Source: Planctomycetota bacterium (GTDB lineage: Bacteria > Planctomycetota > Phycisphaerae > Phycisphaerales > UBA1924). Taken from it: 6,556 nt of DNA. Shown one piece after another: positions 1-6,556 of this stretch (positions are counted from its first letter, which is position 1; each line of letters starts with the position of its first letter). Location of the stretch: assembly GCA_023412695.1 (NCBI GenBank), contig JAEYNG010000471.1:1-6556 (forward strand), given 5' to 3'. Position numbers and translations under genes: made by a program. Below the pieces are notes generated by a model that worked only from the letters and a program-made list of their open reading frames with translations, ran no database searches and had not been told where the DNA came from.

Positions 1-451
1 CCATTGCTCCCCCCGAGGCACCAGCGCTCTCCCCGCCCGAGGTGGACTTGAGGACCTGCTGGATGGAGGATCGCGCGAAGCGGACCTTGCCGTTGGCGTT
101 CTCGTCGATCTTGAGGACGACCTCGTCGTCGCGGAGGTCGGCGACGGTGCCGATCATGCCGCCGATGGTGAGGATCTTGTCGCCCTTGCGGATGCTCGAG
201 AGGAGCTGCTCGCGCTTCTTCTTCTCCTTGCGGCTCGTGAGCATGCTGAAGACATTGAAGAAGCCCATGATCAGGATGAGCGGGAGGAGGAACTGGAACG
301 GGTTGCCCTGCCCCGCGCCGCTGCCGCCGCCGACTGGCGCACCGGTCGTGCCGGGGGGCGTTGCGCCGCCGCCGGTGACGGAGTTCGTCAGCGCGTCCTG
401 AAAGGCGAGCGAGATCGGAACGGTGTCGAGGATTGTCTGGAACGCTTGCAT
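1..451 (-). CDS. yajC: YajC, Sec translocase accessory subunit (partial, C-terminus beyond left edge)
   Basis: This is the N-terminal 150 residues of a YajC-family protein, a single-pass inner-membrane protein that associates with SecDF and the SecYEG translocon. A hydrophobic segment at residues 52-71 (FLLPLILIMGFF) is followed by a basic stretch (RKEKKKREQ, 74-82). Next comes the family signature around 88-103 (RKGDKILTIGGMIGTV), then the beta-rich domain VVLKIDENANGKVRF. An N-terminal extension of about 50 residues contains a Gly/Pro/Thr-rich linker (27-50), longer than in the 110-residue E. coli protein. The ATG at 451 is preferred because GGAGAGG lies directly upstream. An in-frame ATG at 463 would add four residues but has no visible ribosome-binding site. 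The gene starts 27 bp after the tgt stop, the usual tgt-yajC arrangement. The frame stays open to the left edge, with a Gly/Ser/Ala-rich tail at 138-149. Confidence 0.9.
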   Translation of the reverse strand, partial: MQAFQTILDTVPISLAFQDALTNSVTGGGATPPGTTGAPVGGGSGAGQGNPFQFLLPLILIMGFFNVFSMLTSRKEKKKREQLLSSIRKGDKILTIGGMIGTVADLRDDEVVLKIDENANGKVRFARSSIQQVLKSTSGGESAGASGGAM

Positions 452-478
452 CGCCTCTCCCATCGCATCAAACGCCCG

Positions 479-1807
<1,329 letters not shown>

Positions 1808-1810
1808 GGC

Positions 1811-2983
1811 TCAGCGTCTCCCGGTGGCGGCGATGAGGTCGCGGGCGCGATGGAGGAAGTCGCGCTCGGCGGGGGTGAGGCTGTGCGTGCCCTCGTGATC
1901 GACCTTGTCGAGGATGCGGTCGATCTCGGCGGCGAGACGCTGGTTCTCGTCCATCGCGACGGGCGGGAGCGGTGCGTTGCGCCGCTGCGGGAGCATGCGG
2001 ACGAAGGAGCGGAGGATGTGGGGATTGCGGACGAGGTACGCGCCGGCGATCGCGCCGCCGACGTGGGCCGCGTCGCCGCCGGCGTTCGAGCCGCCGGTGA
2101 GCAGGTTGACGATCGCCAGCGCGAGGAAGATGTAGACGGCGGTCGCCAGGCGCATGGGGAGGATGAATGCGACGTCGACGATCTGGCGCGGGGCGATGCG
2201 GGCGGCGGCGAGGAGCACGCCGAAGACGCCGGCGGATGCGCCGACGAGCGGGGTGTAGATGTCCTCGAAGAGGAGCGCGGGGACGCGTCCGAGCAGCGCC
2301 GGGGAGACGTGCGTGAAGACGAGGTAGCCCAGCAGGTTGAGGATGAGGTACATCATCGCGCCTGCCGCGCCGCAGAGGAGGTAGAAGACGAGGTAGCGGC
2401 GGCGGCCGAGGTACTGCTCGACGAGGCCGCCGATGAACCAGAGGCCGAGCATGTTGAAGGCGAGGTGGACCCAGTTGGCGTGGAGGAACTGGAAGGTGAT
2501 GAAGCGCCAGACCTGGAGGTCGGTGAGGGCCTTGCCGGTGGAGAAGTGGCCGACGGCGTCGAGGAGCGGGCGCTGCGTGAAGCGGACGCCGCCGACCTCG
2601 ACGGACTCGGGCTTGCCGGTGAGGAGGTTGTAGACGACGCGGCCGTCGGCCGTTCGGATGACGGACTCCGGGTCGATCTTGGGGTGGTAGAAAACGCCGG
2701 GCGCGAAGAGTCCCGGGGACGGCGGCATGGGCTTGTGCACGCTCGTGAGTGTGACGGCGCGTGCTCGCTGCTCGGGGGTTGTGCTCGTGATCCAGAACTC
2801 GCCCCAGGAGATCGTGACGGGTCGGCCGCCAAGGGCCGTGTAGCCGGCGAAGAAGACGGCGATGTTGATGACGATGAGCCAGGTGTTGACGGAGACCAGG
2901 CCGAGCTTGCCGAGGCGGTACCGGACCTCGCCCGCGGCTTCGGCGTCGAGGATCGGGTCGTGCGTGTGCTGGTCGGTGAGCAT
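1811..2983 (-). CDS. Rhomboid-family intramembrane serine protease
   Basis: This is an integral membrane protease of the rhomboid family (S54), which cleaves transmembrane substrates within the bilayer. The family pattern is clear: WRFITFQFLH (159-168), then HLAFNMLGLWFIGG with His173 and Asn177. The catalytic Ser250 is in GASAGVFG, and the catalytic His307 is in AHVGG. Membrane segments appear near 30-50, 160-190, 197-222, 246-263, 271-295 and 306-318. Between the first and second lies an unusually long, mostly hydrophilic stretch (53-155). The C-terminal tail (345-390) is cytosol-type and charged. It contains EIDRILDKVDHEGTHSLT, a module I recognise from other bacterial rhomboids (DUF6576-like). 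The downstream-encoded tgt begins 3 bp after its stop. The ATG at 2983 has no convincing Shine-Dalgarno sequence. Its natural substrate cannot be told from sequence. Confidence 0.93.
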   Translation of the reverse strand: MLTDQHTHDPILDAEAAGEVRYRLGKLGLVSVNTWLIVINIAVFFAGYTALGGRPVTISWGEFWITSTTPEQRARAVTLTSVHKPMPPSPGLFAPGVFYHPKIDPESVIRTADGRVVYNLLTGKPESVEVGGVRFTQRPLLDAVGHFSTGKALTDLQVWRFITFQFLHANWVHLAFNMLGLWFIGGLVEQYLGRRRYLVFYLLCGAAGAMMYLILNLLGYLVFTHVSPALLGRVPALLFEDIYTPLVGASAGVFGVLLAAARIAPRQIVDVAFILPMRLATAVYIFLALAIVNLLTGGSNAGGDAAHVGGAIAGAYLVRNPHILRSFVRMLPQRRNAPLPPVAMDENQRLAAEIDRILDKVDHEGTHSLTPAERDFLHRARDLIAATGRR

Positions 2984-2991
2984 GGAGTGGT

Positions 2992-3016
2992 CCGGCTGAC
3001 AGTATCGTCCAGCCGG
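2992..3016 (-). promoter_or_regulatory. Inverted repeat just upstream of the rhomboid start codon
   Basis: In the 52-bp spacer between the M50 and rhomboid genes, ccggctg (2992-2998) and cagccgg (3010-3016) form a perfect 7-bp inverted repeat around an 11-nt loop. In the mRNA the hairpin would end 8 nt before the rhomboid AUG, where a ribosome-binding site is expected. No U-run follows, so it is not a typical intrinsic terminator. It could modulate rhomboid translation or protect an mRNA end. It could also be chance in GC-rich DNA. Confidence 0.4.
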
Positions 3017-3035
3017 GGGTTGAGGCGGTTGCGGT

Positions 3036-4118
3036 TCAGCGTCCGGCGGCGCGTTTGCGGGCGGTCTCGGCCTCGAGGGTCTTGCGCTCGCCGCGGGTCA
3101 GGCTGGCCATGCCCTGGTTGGCGATCTTGGCGAGGATGCGGTCGACCTCTTCGCGTTCCTTCCGCTCGCGCTCCTGCTCCTTCCGGGCCTTCTCGTAGGC
3201 GCGACGCTCTTCGCGCTCATTTCCGCCCGGCATGCCCTGATAGCCGCGGGAGAAGTCGTACATCTCGAGCGGCCCGGCGTCTTCCATCATTCGGACGCGG
3301 GCGCGTTCCTGGAAGGAGGTGATGCCGCAGAAGAGCGCGACGGCGAAGAGAAGGTTCTGGCCGCTGGTGAGGGCGAAGACACCGACGAGCACCGCGACGA
3401 AGATGCCGAGGTTGGTGGCGATGAGCATCGACTTGCGGTAGCCGACGCGGGACCAGAGCAGCTCCTGGACGACGCGGCCGCAGTCCATCGGGAACATGGG
3501 CAGCAGCATGTTGAACAGGAGGAGGACGAGGTTCATGTGGTACGCGGACCACACGAAGTAGCGGACGTAGGACGTGTCGAAGGCAAACCACTCGAGCGTC
3601 CAGACGGAGGTGTAGTTGAACGGGTTGTAGAGGAGGGCCTGGATCGGCGCGCCCATCGCGAGCAGCACGCCGCCGATGACAGGGATGAGGACAACGTTGA
3701 CACCCGGGCCGCCGAGGGTGGTGATCAGCGCGGCTCGCCAGTTGTGCGGCGGGCGGGCGTAGGCGAGGCCGCCGAGGGGCCACATGAGGATGCGGTCGGC
3801 CTCGCCGCCGACCCAGCGGCAGGCGAAGCAGTGGCCGAACTCGTGCAGGAGGACGAGCACGAAGAGCGTCGCCATGCCGAAGGCGGCGAAGGCGAAGCCG
3901 ATCGCGTCGCGCTGCGCGGGCCAGAGAAGCCTCGCGGCGATGATGACGAGGTAGAGGATATGGATCCGGACGGCGATGCCGAGGACCCGCATGAACGGGA
4001 CGGACCAAGAGTTGAAGTCATCGCCCTCGACGAACATCCGGCGCATGGCGCGACGGAACGAGCCTCCGAACCCGGAGTCGTTGTCCCTGTCGTCGTAGCG
4101 TCGGTCTTGCCAGCCCAT
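3036..4118 (-). CDS. Site-2 protease family (M50) membrane zinc metalloprotease
   Basis: This is a polytopic membrane metalloprotease related to S2P/RseP, a family that performs regulated intramembrane proteolysis. The zinc motif HEFGH is at residues 92-96 within a hydrophobic helix (ATLFVLVLLHEFGH). The third-ligand motif is NMLLPMFPMDCGR (203-215) with Asp212; the usual DG pair is DC here. WPLGGLAY (113-120) and LGGPGVN (135-141) match the conserved glycine-rich elements of the family. No PDZ domain is visible. The N-terminus (1-35) is charged and cytosolic in character. After the last membrane segment comes a charged, probably coiled-coil region (about 298-322). It leads into a C-terminal module, EVDRILAKIANQGMASLT (324-341), shared with the adjacent rhomboid. 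The ATG at 4118 lacks an obvious ribosome-binding site; Met25 or Met28 are possible alternatives. Confidence 0.92.
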   Translation of the reverse strand: MGWQDRRYDDRDNDSGFGGSFRRAMRRMFVEGDDFNSWSVPFMRVLGIAVRIHILYLVIIAARLLWPAQRDAIGFAFAAFGMATLFVLVLLHEFGHCFACRWVGGEADRILMWPLGGLAYARPPHNWRAALITTLGGPGVNVVLIPVIGGVLLAMGAPIQALLYNPFNYTSVWTLEWFAFDTSYVRYFVWSAYHMNLVLLLFNMLLPMFPMDCGRVVQELLWSRVGYRKSMLIATNLGIFVAVLVGVFALTSGQNLLFAVALFCGITSFQERARVRMMEDAGPLEMYDFSRGYQGMPGGNEREERRAYEKARKEQERERKEREEVDRILAKIANQGMASLTRGERKTLEAETARKRAAGR

Positions 4119-4155
4119 GGGAGGTGTTCGTGCTCAAAGCGTCGGGCGAGCGAGC

Positions 4156-4734
4156 TCAGCCCGGCAGGTGTCCCTTTCGTTGTGCGAGGAGGATCGCGAG
4201 CATGCTCTTGGCGTCGCGGAGGTCGCCGGAGTCGATCATGTCGAGCACGCGGCGGAACGGCACCGCCTCCACGATGATCGACTCGTCATCTTCGAGCTCC
4301 TGGCCAACGTGCGAGAGGCCCTTGGCGATGAAGGCGTGCATGCGCTCGTCGGTGAGGCCCGGCGTTGTGTAGAACCAGCCGAGGGGCTCGAGGGTTGCGG
4401 CGTTGTAACCGGTTTCCTCGATCAGCTCGCGCGCCGCGCACACCGCGGGGTTCTCCGGCGGCTCGATCGTGCCCGCGCAGCATTCCCACAGACGCTCGCC
4501 GCTCTCGCCGCCGAGGGCGACGCGCTGGTTGCGGATGAGCACGATGCCGCCGTCGGCAAGGACCGGGACGACGACGATCGCGCCGGGGTGCCGCACCACC
4601 TCGCGCTGGGTCTCGCGCCCGTTCTGGCGGACGGTGAGCAGCTCGAAGTCGAACTTGCGGCCGGCGTGGAGCGTGCGGCGCGCAGTGATCCGCGGCGTGC
4701 GGTCAGCGTCCTTGCTGGTCGGTGGGTTGCTCAT
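4156..4734 (-). CDS. Nudix hydrolase, ADP-ribose pyrophosphatase type
   Basis: A 192-residue Nudix protein, predicted to hydrolyse a nucleoside diphosphate linked to a second moiety, with ADP-ribose the likeliest substrate. The Nudix box (GX5EX7REUXEEXGU) is complete at residues 88-110: Gly88, Glu94, then RELIEETGY (102-110) containing the metal-binding glutamates. The preceding LWECCAGTIE takes the place of the ELPAGxxE segment common in NudF-type enzymes, with the unusual pair Cys85-Cys86. HPGAIVVVPVL (49-59) and RNQRVAL (68-74) match the ADP-ribose pyrophosphatase fold. WFYTTPGLTDERMHAF (120-135) resembles the conserved post-box segment of that subfamily. The ATG at 4734 has no strong ribosome-binding site and lies 46 bp after the PilZ-like gene. 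Exact substrate is not determined by sequence; GDP-mannose or other sugar nucleotides are alternatives. Confidence 0.92.
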   Translation of the reverse strand: MSNPPTSKDADRTPRITARRTLHAGRKFDFELLTVRQNGRETQREVVRHPGAIVVVPVLADGGIVLIRNQRVALGGESGERLWECCAGTIEPPENPAVCAARELIEETGYNAATLEPLGWFYTTPGLTDERMHAFIAKGLSHVGQELEDDESIIVEAVPFRRVLDMIDSGDLRDAKSMLAILLAQRKGHLPG

Positions 4735-4780
4735 CCGCGTCGATGATATCGACGGCCGGACCCCGGCGGTGGCGGGCGGC

Positions 4781-5191
4781 TCAGAGCCCGCCGCGGGCGT
4801 GCAGGCTGAGCAGCCACGCCTTGACGACGTCGCTTCGCGGCAATGCCTGGAGGGTGAGGTGGGTCACATAGAGGCCCTCGCCGTCATAGTCGCAGCGTGC
4901 GACAACGCCGCAGAGGGGTGTGGGCTGATCGTCCACGAGGTGGACGGCGAGCAGCAGCTCGCGGTCGGGGTAGCAGAGCTTGCGCGAGCGGAACCAGAGG
5001 CCGGAGCGGCAGATGTCGATGCCCTTGCCGGGCCAGGTAGGCCCCGGGCGGCCGCGGGCGTCGAGCTCGGTGAGGTCGAGGTCGGCCTTGAAGGGGAAGA
5101 CGCCGGTGGTTCCGGCGGGGCGTGGGTCGGGGGAGTGTCCGAGCCGGGGCCGCTCGGCGCGGTGAGAAGAGGATGCCGTGTGCGTCGCCAA
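4781..5191 (-). CDS. Degenerate PilZ-like domain protein
   Basis: A small soluble protein of 136 residues from the preferred TTG start. Residues about 30-118 look like a PilZ beta-barrel, the fold that binds cyclic di-GMP in many bacteria. GIDICRSGLWFRSR (58-71) matches the (D/N)xSxxG element with cysteine replacing serine. It is followed by alternating hydrophobic strands (RELLLAVHLV) and GVVARCDYDGEGLYV (95-109), typical of the barrel's second half. The RxxxR motif that normally contacts the ligand is absent, so cyclic di-GMP binding is doubtful. The first 28 residues are polar and probably disordered. The start was chosen because a full AGGAGG lies 5 nt before TTG 5191; an upstream TTG at 5233 has nothing comparable. 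It is the first gene of the minus-strand run. The PilZ call is from motif pattern only. Confidence 0.68.
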   Translation of the reverse strand: MATHTASSSHRAERPRLGHSPDPRPAGTTGVFPFKADLDLTELDARGRPGPTWPGKGIDICRSGLWFRSRKLCYPDRELLLAVHLVDDQPTPLCGVVARCDYDGEGLYVTHLTLQALPRSDVVKAWLLSLHARGGL

Positions 5192-5196
5192 TGGTG

Positions 5197-5202
5197 CCTC
5201 CT
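5197..5202 (-). promoter_or_regulatory. Strong Shine-Dalgarno that fixes a TTG start
   Basis: On the minus strand AGGAGG is followed by CACCA and then TTG at 5191-5189, an ideal 5-nt spacing. It is the only perfect consensus ribosome-binding site I see at a start codon in the window. It argues that the PilZ-like protein begins at this TTG and not at 5233. Confidence 0.75.
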
Positions 5203-5477
5203 GCCGAGCCGTCCCCGAGGTCCCGCGGAACAACGTGCGGGCGCGACGCGCAATCGTGGCACGCAGACGAGTGGGGCCGGAGGTCTATCGTTCGGATGCG
5301 CGGCGGGGTCGAGGGCGCGGGCGTTGCGCGGAGCGATGTCGAGGTTCCCGACTCCGCACGGCCCGCACGGATGCGCGGGTTTCTCGGACCACCGCGATCA
5401 CGCCGCGAGTTTCCCCTGTTCTGCCTCCCCCACCTTTGCCCGCCGCCGCCGCACGCCTGTCAAACTGATCCGATTCC
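5203..5477. promoter_or_regulatory. Divergent intergenic region, likely promoters for both directions
   Basis: This stretch separates the minus-strand operon from the plus-strand glycosyltransferase, so promoters for both should lie here. I cannot name convincing -35/-10 boxes. It holds an 11-bp direct repeat, cggatgcgcgg, at 5293-5303 and 5368-5378. It also holds two adjacent copies of ccgcacgg at 5354-5361 and 5363-5370. The right end (about 5410-5460) becomes C-rich and pyrimidine-rich. Open frames running through it are low-complexity Arg/Ala/Ser frames without family features, so I see no gene. Confidence 0.4.
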
Positions 5478-6371
5478 ATGGCCGCACTCATCGCGATCGT
5501 TTCAACCCATACGACCCGCCACCTCGCACGCACGCTGCTCGGTGTGGCGTGCCAGTCGCGGCGGCCGGACCGAGTGGTCGTTTCATGCGACGGGGACGGC
5601 GCGGACCTGCGGGACGAGGTCGGGGCGATTTCCGAGGGGCTCGGGCTGGCGGTAACGCTCATCCAGCGTGCGCACGCGGGGGTGTCGAGGTCGGGGCAGG
5701 TGCGGAACAACGCCGCGCGGGCGCTGAGCGCCGACGGCGTCGGGAACGATGCGCTGCTGGTGTTCCTCGACGGCGACATCTGCGCCGCGCCCGGGTGCTT
5801 CGCGGCCCACGAGCGGCTGGCGCGGAACGCGGATTTGGTGCTGGGCTTCCGGCACGACCTGACGGAGGAGCAGACCGCGCGGTTCGACGATGATGCGCTC
5901 CGCGCCGGGCGGGAGCCGGTCGCGCTGAGCGCGGAGCAGCGGAACGCGATCCGCACGCGCGAGGCGAGGTACGCGCGGCAGCTCTTCTGGCGGCGGTGGG
6001 GATTCGGCAAGAAGCACAAGCCCAAGCTGCTGAGCGCGAACTTCGCCGTGCGGATGGGCGTGTTCTCGCGCATCAACGGGTTTGACGAGCTCTATGAGGG
6101 GTACGGGCAGGAGGACGACGACCTCGGGAGGCGGCTGTATGGCGCGGGATGCAGGCCCGCGCTCGGGCTGACAGAGGCGACGGCGTATCACCTTTGGCAC
6201 CCGACACGTGCGCCGGGGGACTGGGAGAAGTCGCCAAACGCGGCAAGGTTCCTTCGTGGCGGGCCGGTGCGGTGCGTGCAGGGGCTTGCGAACCCGAAGC
6301 CGCAGGGGACGATCAGGCGTTACGAGTTCGGTCGCGATGGCAAGGCCGCGGCCGCGACGCCCGAGGAATGA
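5478..6371 (+). CDS. Family 2 glycosyltransferase with galactosyltransferase-like C-terminal motif
   Basis: A 297-residue GT-A fold glycosyltransferase, predicted to transfer a sugar from a nucleotide-sugar donor onto a glycan, lipid or protein acceptor. The N-terminus begins directly with the first Rossmann strand, LIAIVSTHTTRHLARTLLG (4-22), followed by RPDRVVVSCDGDG (29-41). The metal-binding DxD is FLDGDIC (96-102, Asp98 and Asp100). SANFAVRMGVFSRINGFDE (186-204) and GYGQEDDDLGRRL (208-220) match the acceptor-side motif of the Glyco_transf_7C type, with the Glu-Asp pair giving the likely catalytic base. YHLWHP (237-242) supplies the late histidines common in this group. There are no membrane segments, so it is probably cytosolic or peripheral. 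The ATG at 5478 fits the fold start, though no clear ribosome-binding site precedes it. Donor and acceptor are unknown. It converges on the next gene with a 3-bp gap. Confidence 0.9.
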   Translation: MAALIAIVSTHTTRHLARTLLGVACQSRRPDRVVVSCDGDGADLRDEVGAISEGLGLAVTLIQRAHAGVSRSGQVRNNAARALSADGVGNDALLVFLDGDICAAPGCFAAHERLARNADLVLGFRHDLTEEQTARFDDDALRAGREPVALSAEQRNAIRTREARYARQLFWRRWGFGKKHKPKLLSANFAVRMGVFSRINGFDELYEGYGQEDDDLGRRLYGAGCRPALGLTEATAYHLWHPTRAPGDWEKSPNAARFLRGGPVRCVQGLANPKPQGTIRRYEFGRDGKAAAATPEE

Positions 6372-6374
6372 ACT

Positions 6375-6556
6375 TCACAGGCGGAAGGGCCAGCGGACGA
6401 GCGCGACGAGCCCGCGGAAGAATCGGGCGATGGGCCGGATCGGCCGCGCGGGCGGTGGCGGGACGAGGATCGCCGCGGAGCAAGGATCGAGCAGGGCCTC
6501 GCGCTCGGCGTAGGTCAGCGGGCGGCGGGCATAGAGGTCTTCGGCGCAGCAGGGGC
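6375..6556 (-). CDS. Unidentified protein, C-terminal fragment (continues past right edge)
   Basis: Reading inward from the right edge on the minus strand, a frame of 59 residues stays open to a TGA at 6375-6377, 3 bp from the glycosyltransferase stop. It contains CCAED, LYARRPLTYAEREALLDPC, a proline-rich turn (ILVPPPPARP) and a basic, hydrophobic end (IARFFRGLVALVRWPFRL) that could be an amphipathic or membrane-associated helix. The balanced composition, unlike the Arg/Gly-rich plus-strand frame opposite it, and the tight convergent spacing support a real gene. I do not recognise the family. Cysteines at fragment positions 2, 3 and 25 might bind metal, but nothing proves it. Confidence 0.55.
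   Translation of the reverse strand, partial: PCCAEDLYARRPLTYAEREALLDPCSAAILVPPPPARPIRPIARFFRGLVALVRWPFRL

Noticed and set aside
5192..5233. The longer PilZ-like start at TTG 5233
   Set aside because: It would add 14 unconserved-looking residues and place the ideal AGGAGG inside the gene; TTG 5191 has that site at 5-nt spacing.
4469..5893. A 474-residue plus-strand open frame across the Nudix, PilZ-like and glycosyltransferase region
   Set aside because: Its composition shifts with each real gene beneath it, it shows no family motif, and it overlaps the N-terminal half of the glycosyltransferase in another frame.
5285..6076. Minus-strand 263-residue frame opposite the glycosyltransferase
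   Set aside because: It is Ser/Arg/Ala-rich without recognisable domains, and the plus-strand frame has clear DxD and GxEDxDL motifs.
6360..6385. A bidirectional intrinsic terminator between the convergent genes
   Set aside because: Only 3 bp separate the stop codons and there is no GC hairpin with a U-run at the junction.

Overview
The window is GC-rich (about two-thirds G+C by eye), so long open frames occur on both strands by chance. Gene order, family features and codon bias suggest a member of the Planctomycetota, possibly Phycisphaerae-like. That assignment is inference; there is no rRNA or other taxonomic marker here.

Layout. Six genes lie head to tail on the minus strand from about 5191 to the left edge: a degenerate PilZ-like protein (4781-5191), a Nudix hydrolase of the ADP-ribose pyrophosphatase type (4156-4734), a site-2 (M50) membrane metalloprotease (3036-4118), a rhomboid serine protease (1811-2983), tRNA-guanine transglycosylase tgt (479-1807) and the start of yajC (1-451, cut by the edge). 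The gaps are about 46, 37, 52, 3 and 27 bp, so they probably form one operon. The order tgt-yajC is the conserved start of the tgt-yajC-secD-secF cluster, so secD is expected just beyond the left edge. A 286-bp divergent intergenic region separates this operon from a plus-strand family-2 glycosyltransferase (5478-6371). That gene ends 3 bp from the stop codon of a converging, unidentified minus-strand gene (6375 to the right edge).

How the genes fit together. The left side joins a tRNA queuosine-pathway enzyme and a Sec-translocase accessory subunit to two intramembrane proteases of different chemistry. The two proteases end in the same short C-terminal module, which suggests a shared partner or shared regulation. 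The PilZ-like and Nudix proteins at the head of the operon look like nucleotide-related accessory functions.

Most unusual feature. The tgt gene carries an in-frame insertion of about 105 bp (35 residues) inside its zinc-binding site. The inserted DNA is full of short inverted repeats and resembles, in behaviour, the in-frame palindromic elements known from Rickettsia. A second, less hairpin-rich expansion of about 32 residues lies earlier in the same protein. Together they explain its 442-residue length against the usual 370-380.
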